The translations under genes and the position numbers were made by a program. From positions 1-32,978 of the forward strand of contig JAPOIF010000004.1 in assembly GCA_029979085.1 (NCBI GenBank): a stretch of DNA of 32,978 nt. Reading direction: 5' to 3'. Of this stretch, positions 27,137 to 32,978 are shown one piece after another. This DNA comes from Methanobacteriota archaeon (GTDB lineage Archaea > Thermoplasmatota > Poseidoniia > Poseidoniales > Poseidoniaceae). A model generated the notes under the pieces. That model was given only the letters and a program-made list of their open reading frames with translations. It did not search any database and was not told the DNA's origin. Numbering within the stretch: the stretch's first letter is position 1; each line of letters opens with the position of its first letter.

Positions 27137-27556
27137 TTAGAGAAGTTTCAATTCTCCCGTCAAAAGATCGAGTTTCTCATTGTCATCAGGGCCTAATGCA
27201 AGGACGGTTAGAGATCCTGCTGGAATCTGAGTATGGCCAGCATCGTGAATCTTTGATGTGAGCACTTGGTGCTTCTTCGCTTGCTGTTCGAGTTGCTCCA
27301 TATGCCGTGCGTCATCAGCCTTCACACAGATTTTTTTCTGGCCGGTGGCAAGCCAAGCATCGAGGAGTTCTGGTCGATGTTCGCCAGATTTGAGTGTTGC
27401 TTTCACAGCCGCATGGCCGACTTGAGCTGCAATCTTTCCCTTACCCATTTTCAGGTCATGATTGATGACGAAAACCATCTTCAGTGATTGGTTCCGATGG
27501 ATGTACCGCTCAAATTTTGGTGCGGTAATGCGATGAATGAAACTACGGAAACCCAT
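27137..27556 (-). CDS. pth2: Peptidyl-tRNA hydrolase Pth2
   Basis: The core ([61 protein letters not shown]) is a textbook Pth2 with the catalytic-site lysine, His and Asp present. Pth2 frees tRNA from peptidyl-tRNAs that drop off ribosomes. I place the start at ATG 27556, which has GGAGG six bases upstream. This gives 139 residues, including a basic N-terminal extension of about 26 residues before the usual archaeal start (Met at 27478). An ATG at 27571 overlaps the upstream stop (ATGA) and is the other option. Confidence 0.9.
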   Translation of the reverse strand: MGFRSFIHRITAPKFERYIHRNQSLKMVFVINHDLKMGKGKIAAQVGHAAVKATLKSGEHRPELLDAWLATGQKKICVKADDARHMEQLEQQAKKHQVLTSKIHDAGHTQIPAGSLTVLALGPDDNEKLDLLTGELKLL

Positions 27557-27567
27557 CGTATTCCTCC

Positions 27568-27939
27568 TCATTCGTATGCTTTCAGATTTCGAAACAGGGC
27601 GTCCATGGTATGTCGCGGACCTGGCCCAACGCCAAGGACGGTGACTGTTCCTGGAGCAACTTCTGTTAAACCGGCATCCTTGATGACAGCGAATGGGAGC
27701 GATGCTTCTTGAACACGTTCAAGATAAAATTCCAATTCGTCCTCATCCTCGACAGCAAGACAAACCTTGCGTGAAGCGGACTCAGCCCAGCGTTGAACCA
27801 TTCTCGAATGTGTTTTCTTCGCTTGCTGCAATGAGCCTACGGCAGCATGAGCACACTGTACGGCAAGTTTTCCAGGCGAGAGTTGAAGATCAACCCGACA
27901 AAGGAATGCCATTGTAGGTGGATCAGAAAGTGCTGACAT
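27568..27939 (-). CDS. Second Pth2-family protein, tandem paralogue
   Basis: About 123 residues with the Pth2 pattern in a diverged form: VDLQLSPGKLAVQ, then CAHAAVGSL, SRKVCLAVEDEDELEF, KDAGLTEVAPGTVTVLGVGP. The lysine, His and Asp of the active site are retained, but TQI reads TEV and the C-terminal TGxLKLL is lost. It ends four bases into the candidate upstream start of the first Pth2. The start is taken as ATG 27939, with AGGAG seven bases upstream; ATG 27945 is too close to that site. The start overlaps the ECF-type gene. It may be a second peptidyl-tRNA hydrolase with altered preference, or a subunit partner. Confidence 0.83.
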   Translation of the reverse strand: MSALSDPPTMAFLCRVDLQLSPGKLAVQCAHAAVGSLQQAKKTHSRMVQRWAESASRKVCLAVEDEDELEFYLERVQEASLPFAVIKDAGLTEVAPGTVTVLGVGPGPRHTMDALFRNLKAYE

Positions 27940-28636
27940 GCTCATTCTCCTGTTGGACGAGCCGGTCTTGTGGTTGATTCATCGAAAGGAGTCGTTCAAA
28001 CCATTGCCCAAACCATACAGCAAAGAAGACATTGCCGAGGAAATGAAGAACATCGTAAAGCAATCCGTTGGCGATGTAAAGACCGAACTCGATCATTGAC
28101 ATGCCCGAATCGAGTATCGATATGGAAACAACGATGCTGAAGATTGGAACGCTCCACAAGGAAGCGAAGGCAAGTCGATTCAACAAGAGTTTACCTTCCA
28201 CATCATGGACTTTTACAACCGATGCAACGGTTGCAACTGAAGCCCATCCGATGATTTGGAAGAGGCTCCACCAGCCATGTCCGAGCACCGCGTTGCTTGC
28301 GAGTGTGACGAGGATAGCGAAGGAAATTCCTCGCTGAACACCAAACTTAGAACCAATCATAACGGCCATGATGGTAACGGGCATCACGTTTGGAATGAAA
28401 CTCATTGCAATGCGTGAAACGGATGCGAGTCCAACGAACAAAAACAACGGCCAGAGCCATGTTTCAGACTTCTGTTGTGGTTTCACCAACAACCAAATTG
28501 CAACGGCGAAGAGTACGGCATTCAGCAGCCCCATCGCAAACGGTGAGACGGTAGGCCCATGGGTGCCTATTGCGCTCAACATGTTCTGTCCACCCAGCGG
28601 CAAGCCTTGAGTGTTACCGCTCAGACTGGTCGCCAC
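27923..28636 (-). CDS. ECF-type transporter S component (substrate-binding membrane subunit)
   Basis: The 237-residue protein has about six hydrophobic helices. The central stretch, SRIAMSFIPNVMPVTIMAVMIG followed by KFGVQRGISFA, SNAVLGHGWWSLFQIIGWA, matches the pattern of vitamin S components (the R-x-x-x-x-x-IPxxxPVT and SNxxLGxGxWxxxQxxxW signatures of COG4720/CbrT-like proteins). S components bind a vitamin and dock onto a shared EcfT-EcfA1-EcfA2 energising module, which is not in this window. The GTG start at 28636 lies within the end of the propeller/DUF4430 gene (16-bp overlap), so the two are coupled. Cobalamin is a plausible substrate from the neighbour's domain, but not proven. Confidence 0.72.
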   Translation of the reverse strand: MATSLSGNTQGLPLGGQNMLSAIGTHGPTVSPFAMGLLNAVLFAVAIWLLVKPQQKSETWLWPLFLFVGLASVSRIAMSFIPNVMPVTIMAVMIGSKFGVQRGISFAILVTLASNAVLGHGWWSLFQIIGWASVATVASVVKVHDVEGKLLLNRLAFASLWSVPIFSIVVSISILDSGMSMIEFGLYIANGLLYDVLHFLGNVFFAVWFGQWFERLLSMNQPQDRLVQQENEHVSTF

Positions 28637-30240
28637 TCTACAATTGAGTCAGTATTGAGTTGTGCATCTTCCATTCCAATTGGCGCCCAGTTCCCGTCGA
28701 TGGTGAACTCCCACCCATCACCAACACTTCCATTGAATGAGACAAGGTAAGCTCCGAGATACTGTTGTTCGATTTCTGTGGTAATGTCCAACAACTCGCA
28801 CGCTAACTCGGTTAATTCGTAAACGGTATCTTGCGGTTCCAATCCTCCAATCACATGCTCCTTACCATCAATTTCGAACACGATGACTTGCGTTTCTTTC
28901 CATTCATCTGGCCACGATGCGTCCCATTCCACACTCTGTTCAAATGCTGTCTGTTCAGCGAGTTTTACCGAGAGTTCTGGCACGACCGCTATTGCAACAA
29001 CAAGGAGAAAGGCGGATCCAGTCTTTGCGAATTGTTGCCAATTTTTTATTGCAAAAGAGGTGCAGGTGAGAAGGAAAAACAGGAGAATGGACAAGTAATG
29101 AAGCAAGCCAACAGCATCAATATCTGATGGCTCTGAAGAGGATTCAGTCGTCGCTTGATATTGAACGGAAAGTATCCCCGCATCGTTCCCTAAAGCGATA
29201 ATTCCGGAACCGAAACCCGGTGCAGCAGTTCCATACGTGTCGAATACGGTCGTTTCATACCGAACCAATGAGGTTTCATTAAAGACGCCCCAGCCACCAC
29301 TGGGTGTGTTTGATGGCGCCCAAACCTCGACATCCGAATCAACAATCCGTAGAGCCAATTCACCATTGGAATGAAACGGCTCAATCGAATCAACTGAGCA
29401 TGATTGAGCGTCGCAAGAAATGGAAATCCATTCATCACTGGTCGCAGCATAAATGCGGTCATTGTGAAAAAGTGGCATGGCTGGTGAAGCGCCCATAATT
29501 CCAATGTTTGAGCCATTCAGATACATTGTCGAACCTTGCGAGGTTTGAAGATGAACGAACAAGCCATGTCGTGTATCCAATGGAGCATGCCGAATTTTTC
29601 CTTCACCAAGGTACGTGCTTGATACGATTCCATTACGATCGACTTCGTGAAGATAACCAAATTCATCACCATAGACATAGCCTTTCTCAGTGATGGTGAC
29701 GCCGTTCCTCCAACCGATGTTCCCGGTGTCAACATCCAGCAATTCAGTTCCATCTGCAAGACAGAAACTTGAGAGTCCGGTGCGCGTTGGTACGATCACT
29801 CGATCTTCTTCGAGAGCCATTTTTCCGGTTATGCCAAGAAGTTCGACTTCGGTTTGATTTTGCCAAACAATTGAACCATTTGTTGGCGAGTGAGCTGTGA
29901 TTTTACCATCCGTCCAACCAACGAGCAGGAGATCGTTCCATGTTCCACAAGCACCAGAACCCCCTTTGACGAACAGGAGGGGAGCCATGTCGTGCTGAAG
30001 TGATGTTTGTGAGGTATATCTCCACATCTCGCTGCCAGTTTCAACCTCAAATGCTGCAACAATCGGTCGTTCCTCGCCAGTCCAAAATCCAGAGGTTCGC
30101 ACGAAGATCGTATCCTCCACAATGAGTGATTGTGTTGAAATGTAACCAGACTCAAATTCATGTGTCCATGAGGATTCTGATGAAGCCTGAGCAAGTGGAG
30201 TCATGAGCAATGCAAGGAGAAGAAGGGCGAGTCTCATCAT
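28621..30240 (-). CDS. Exported PQQ-like beta-propeller protein with two membrane helices and C-terminal DUF4430 domain
   Basis: The 539-residue protein starts at ATG 30240, overlapping the gatE stop (ATGA). A signal peptide covers about residues 1-19. Residues of about 25-365 show propeller blades, with repeats such as GSEMWRYTS and GSIVWQNQT, and CxxxxC-type cysteines. Two hydrophobic helices lie at about 378-400 and 408-427. The final 80 residues have the DUF4430 pattern (TVYELTELACELLDI, GAYLVSFNG, GDGWEFTIDGNWAPIG, DSIVEWRPV). DUF4430 is the beta-domain family found at the C-terminus of transcobalamin and intrinsic factor. The next gene is an S component, so a vitamin-capture role is suggested. 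With a cleaved signal peptide and two helices, both soluble domains would face outside. Confidence 0.75.
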   Translation of the reverse strand: MMRLALLLLALLMTPLAQASSESSWTHEFESGYISTQSLIVEDTIFVRTSGFWTGEERPIVAAFEVETGSEMWRYTSQTSLQHDMAPLLFVKGGSGACGTWNDLLLVGWTDGKITAHSPTNGSIVWQNQTEVELLGITGKMALEEDRVIVPTRTGLSSFCLADGTELLDVDTGNIGWRNGVTITEKGYVYGDEFGYLHEVDRNGIVSSTYLGEGKIRHAPLDTRHGLFVHLQTSQGSTMYLNGSNIGIMGASPAMPLFHNDRIYAATSDEWISISCDAQSCSVDSIEPFHSNGELALRIVDSDVEVWAPSNTPSGGWGVFNETSLVRYETTVFDTYGTAAPGFGSGIIALGNDAGILSVQYQATTESSSEPSDIDAVGLLHYLSILLFFLLTCTSFAIKNWQQFAKTGSAFLLVVAIAVVPELSVKLAEQTAFEQSVEWDASWPDEWKETQVIVFEIDGKEHVIGGLEPQDTVYELTELACELLDITTEIEQQYLGAYLVSFNGSVGDGWEFTIDGNWAPIGMEDAQLNTDSIVEWRPV

Positions 30241-32264
30241 GAATGCCTCTGGATCATTGTCCGAAGGACTGCACTCACTTCTTTCCCGTCGACACCAGGA
30301 CAAGCCCCCATTACAACGCCCATGAGCGGCCCCATTGCCCCCATTCCTCGTTCTTTCACGAAGTCGATACGTTCCAAGACGATGTTCTCGACAATTGATT
30401 CAAGGTCACCAACATCGGCTGGGACAAGGTCGTTCTCTTGTGCAAAGGTTAGGATTTCTTCGACTGTGAGATGACGGGCATGAGCAAAGTGCTCAACAAC
30501 TTGTTCGATACCTTCGCGTGTAATGCCACCTTCCTCGCGAACCGAGAGGATTTGAGACAAGACGGCTGGTTGAACCGATTCGTGTTCGAGGAGCAATGTA
30601 CCCCAGGCCTTGCTCTTCGATTCATGATGATCGAAAAATGCATCATCGAGTTCTCGTGAAAGCAGTTGTTTGCATTGATCCTCTGAAAGTTCAGTCTGAG
30701 CAAGTCGCTTCATTCGCTCATCTTGACGCATTGGCAGATGTTCCATGATGTGCTGCCAGTGCTTTGCATCGATGGAGATTGTTGGTACATCCGTTTCAGG
30801 ATACATACGTGCACCACCCGGTAGAGGACGCATGGGTGTAGTCGTTCCATCATCGGGAGCTCCTTTCTTGACGACGACATTTCGAACCTCTTGGGGAATT
30901 CGATGGAACGCCAATCGTGCACGCCGTCCAACCGATTCAAGTGCAAGACGCGCTTGCCAAGTTGGAGCAAGACAGAGCACAAATGCATCGCTTGCTTCAA
31001 GCCTCAATTCGTTACGAACATTCTCGACATGGTCTTGTTCGATGCCGTACGCAGGAAGTTCATCAGAATGAAAAACACCACGAACGCCCGCAAGTTTTGC
31101 AGCCCCTGCTAATTCACGACCAAGACGAGGAAGTTGGGCGCCATCAACATCAAGTGTTTTGGAACCGATTTTCCCATTGAAGCCTTTCAGAGGAAGGGCG
31201 AGCATTGTGTAGCCTTTTGCGAGACCTTCCACAACCATTCGGCTTTCACACGATTCGAATGAAGAAGTGACATCAGTAAATTCGAGAGGAAGGTGCTTCG
31301 CTACAACTTCTGCTACGTTGGCTTCAATCTGATCATCGCGAAGGTCTCGATTCGGTGGTAAAGAGGGTAATCCAAGCGATGAACGAAGCTCATTTGCGAG
31401 TCGATACATGTGGACTTGTCGAACCATCTCCAAACGCACGATTCGAGGAATCCATGCAAGATCTTGGCAACCTTTGATTTCAACTCGATCGCCACATGCA
31501 ACGCTTACATTCAGATCCTGACGAATGGAGCCAAGTCCACGACGTACACGACGAGTATCTCGCAATGTCCGTCCGAGAGCCATAGCCGTCTCTTTTGCGT
31601 GTTCTGGCGATTGGATATCTGGTGACGTTGCAATCTCAATCAAGGGAACACCTAGACGATCGAGATTGTAGATGACCTGTTCGCCGTGGTCGGTTGAAAC
31701 ACTGTCAAGTTTGCGAGCACTGTCCTCTTCCAAACAGAGAACATCGATTCCAACATCGCCTGTTTCAGTTTTGAGTTTGCCATCGGTTGAAATGAGTGAG
31801 GTGCGCTGGAACCCGCTTGTGTTTGAACCGTCAACAACGGTTTTTCGCATGGTTTGGACTGCCCCGACAGGCTTCGCTTCAAGCATTGCTGAAACGGTAA
31901 GTGCTACATCAAGCGCATCAGAATCATGTGTGAGTGGTGGACTTTCATCCAGTTCAATCAAACCAGAATTCGGCGATTGGATGTAGACAAACGATCGATT
32001 TCGTTGCTTTTCAAAACGGGCAGCGACATCGACTTTACCTCCTTCTCCACTCGCAAGACGAAGTTTGCGGGCATAGCGTGGCCAATCGTTTGGAACCGTA
32101 TCGATGGTCACATCAAAAAGCATGGACGGTTGACGTGAATGGAGTTTGCCAGTTGCAAGTTGCTGATGAACTTCAATACCGCACATGAATCCCAATTGTT
32201 CAGTATCGAAGGTCGATGCATCGGTCACATCACCCTCAGGTTCCTGGAGAGCGACATCTGCCAT
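30237..32264 (-). CDS. gatE: Glutamyl-tRNA(Gln) amidotransferase subunit E
   Basis: The protein has the GatB/GatE cradle motifs: GIEVHQQLATGKLHSR, RKTVVDGSNTSGFQRT, IYNLDRLGVPLIEIATSPDI, RRGLGSIRQDLNVS, VEIKGCQDL. An inserted GAD-like domain (about 280-410) is the mark of archaeal GatE against bacterial GatB, and a C-terminal YqeY-like tail ends MGPLMGVVMGACPG. With GatD it converts Glu-tRNA(Gln) to Gln-tRNA(Gln). GatD is not in this window. I use ATG 32264, with GGAG five bases upstream, giving 675 residues; the frame stays open to a TTG at 32315. It lies 43 bp after mcm. Confidence 0.95.
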   Translation of the reverse strand: MADVALQEPEGDVTDASTFDTEQLGFMCGIEVHQQLATGKLHSRQPSMLFDVTIDTVPNDWPRYARKLRLASGEGGKVDVAARFEKQRNRSFVYIQSPNSGLIELDESPPLTHDSDALDVALTVSAMLEAKPVGAVQTMRKTVVDGSNTSGFQRTSLISTDGKLKTETGDVGIDVLCLEEDSARKLDSVSTDHGEQVIYNLDRLGVPLIEIATSPDIQSPEHAKETAMALGRTLRDTRRVRRGLGSIRQDLNVSVACGDRVEIKGCQDLAWIPRIVRLEMVRQVHMYRLANELRSSLGLPSLPPNRDLRDDQIEANVAEVVAKHLPLEFTDVTSSFESCESRMVVEGLAKGYTMLALPLKGFNGKIGSKTLDVDGAQLPRLGRELAGAAKLAGVRGVFHSDELPAYGIEQDHVENVRNELRLEASDAFVLCLAPTWQARLALESVGRRARLAFHRIPQEVRNVVVKKGAPDDGTTTPMRPLPGGARMYPETDVPTISIDAKHWQHIMEHLPMRQDERMKRLAQTELSEDQCKQLLSRELDDAFFDHHESKSKAWGTLLLEHESVQPAVLSQILSVREEGGITREGIEQVVEHFAHARHLTVEEILTFAQENDLVPADVGDLESIVENIVLERIDFVKERGMGAMGPLMGVVMGACPGVDGKEVSAVLRTMIQRHS

Positions 32265-32307
32265 GAACGCTCCACGCATCACCCCTTCAAGAGATGATTG
32301 CTCGCAT

Positions 32308-32978
32308 CTAAACAATTTGCAAGGTATCGTAGCCCGTTGGTCGCATCAACCGGCCGTTTTGATTGAGTTTGTCAATGACTTCTTCGGCCTTATCTCTCGA
32401 TATGTCAAGGCGTTCTGCTTCATTCAGAACATCAACAAGCTGTGCAAATCCTTCACCATTCGCAGACAGACGCTCAACAATATCAAGGATGGTGCGCTCT
32501 GCATGGCGAGCCTTACCTTTCTGATTGGAAGCGATGGCCGTTTCATCAAAGTTCTCTCCCATGAGATCATAACGCCAAGTCTTGGTGAGACGAACGGCTC
32601 TCTCTGCATCTTGAATATTGGCCGTTTCAGAAAGTCGAATTCTGGCACTTGCTTCCGCAAGTCTGGCGAGTGCTTCGAGAGCACGTGCGGTAATGGCAAC
32701 TGAATCTTGAAATTCGCCGGATTGTTTCCGGGTTGAAACATAGTAATCGATGATGTGTTTCTTTGCTTCTTCATCCAAATTCGGATGAACGGTTCTTTTC
32801 GCATAAGCGACGTATTTGCGAATGAATTCCCGGTGGAGGTGCCCATCAGTGTGGCTTGGTTTCGTCATGACAGAACTCAGTTTTCGTGGGTCTGGCCTTG
32901 ACCCTTCATTGACCAGAAGTTCGCTTGTACCGGAAAGTCTGTTATCGACGATGTGTCCTGCAATTTTTGCATCCTTGT
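32308..32978 (-). CDS. mcm: Replicative MCM helicase, C-terminal part (5' end outside window)
   Basis: The minus-strand frame stays open to the right edge of the window, so only the last 220 or so residues are present. They include DAKIAGHIVDN, RKYVAYAKRTVHPNLDEEAKKHIIDYYVSTR, ITARALEALARLAEASARIRLS and DAERAVRL, the sensor-2 and lid region of the MCM AAA+ domain. A winged-helix tail of about 80 residues follows. MCM forms the ring helicase at archaeal replication forks. The ATG at 32868 is internal and not the start. mcm heads the minus-strand run that continues with gatE. Confidence 0.93.
   Translation of the reverse strand, partial: KDAKIAGHIVDNRLSGTSELLVNEGSRPDPRKLSSVMTKPSHTDGHLHREFIRKYVAYAKRTVHPNLDEEAKKHIIDYYVSTRKQSGEFQDSVAITARALEALARLAEASARIRLSETANIQDAERAVRLTKTWRYDLMGENFDETAIASNQKGKARHAERTILDIVERLSANGEGFAQLVDVLNEAERLDISRDKAEEVIDKLNQNGRLMRPTGYDTLQIV

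Noticed and set aside
32308-32868. A complete 186-residue gene starting at ATG 32868
   Set aside because: The frame continues upstream to the window edge with MCM-like sequence, so this ATG is internal.
1-32978. rRNA, tRNA, CRISPR arrays, insertion sequences
   Set aside because: Nearly all of the window is covered by coherent coding frames, and the gaps are short and show no such structures by eye; a covariance-model search was not possible.

Overview
The window looks like a compact archaeal chromosome, most likely a planktonic Thermoplasmatota archaeon such as Marine Group II (Candidatus Poseidoniales). The domain is firm: GatE, an archaeal-type MCM, TFB, the archaeosine enzyme RaSEA, Pth2 and an archaeal YchF-like GTPase with a TGS domain all point to Archaea. 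The lineage is an inference from gene content and style. Genes are packed with ATGA, GTGA or TTGA stop/start overlaps, GTG and TTG starts are common, and exported proteins carry fibronectin-like or beta-propeller repeats. I saw no rRNA, tRNA, CRISPR array or insertion sequence. The only sizeable non-coding stretch is about 285 bp, at 21483-21767.

Layout. 1-4572 (+): the end of a membrane-anchored surface protein, then a p-aminobenzoate block (PabC-like lyase followed by a PabB-PabA fusion) and a small zinc-ribbon membrane protein. 4577-8113 (-): a three-gene unit of a two-helix membrane protein, a large polytopic protein that resembles heme-copper oxidase subunit I without its metal-ligand histidines and ends in two EF-hands, and a YchF-like GTPase. 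8215-11071 (-): a coiled-coil protein, archaetidylserine decarboxylase and RaSEA. 11192-12145 (-): proline iminopeptidase. 12210-12842 (+): a methyltransferase.

12817-21482 (-): a two-gene AddAB-type helicase-nuclease, about 8.7 kb. Both subunits carry a complete PD-(D/E)XK nuclease and a four-cysteine iron-sulfur signature. It is transcribed divergently from a TFB-family factor (21768-22841, +), with a regulatory-looking region between them: TATA boxes for each side, an inverted repeat plus a third half-site, and an overlapping upstream ORF in the tfb leader. A secreted thioredoxin-like protein follows tfb.

23779-32978 (-): a long head-to-tail run, read from the right edge as mcm (5' end outside the window), gatE, a beta-propeller/DUF4430 membrane protein, an ECF-type S component, two tandem Pth2 paralogues, threonine aldolase and a 758-aa unrecognised protein with an N-terminal cysteine cluster. 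Most neighbours overlap or nearly touch, so co-transcription is likely. The propeller/DUF4430 plus S-component pair suggests vitamin (possibly cobalamin) capture. GatE and the Pth2 pair concern tRNA charging and recycling.

The strongest candidates for something undescribed are the histidine-less oxidase-like protein with EF-hands, the doubly iron-sulfur AddAB machine, and the propeller-DUF4430/S-component uptake module.
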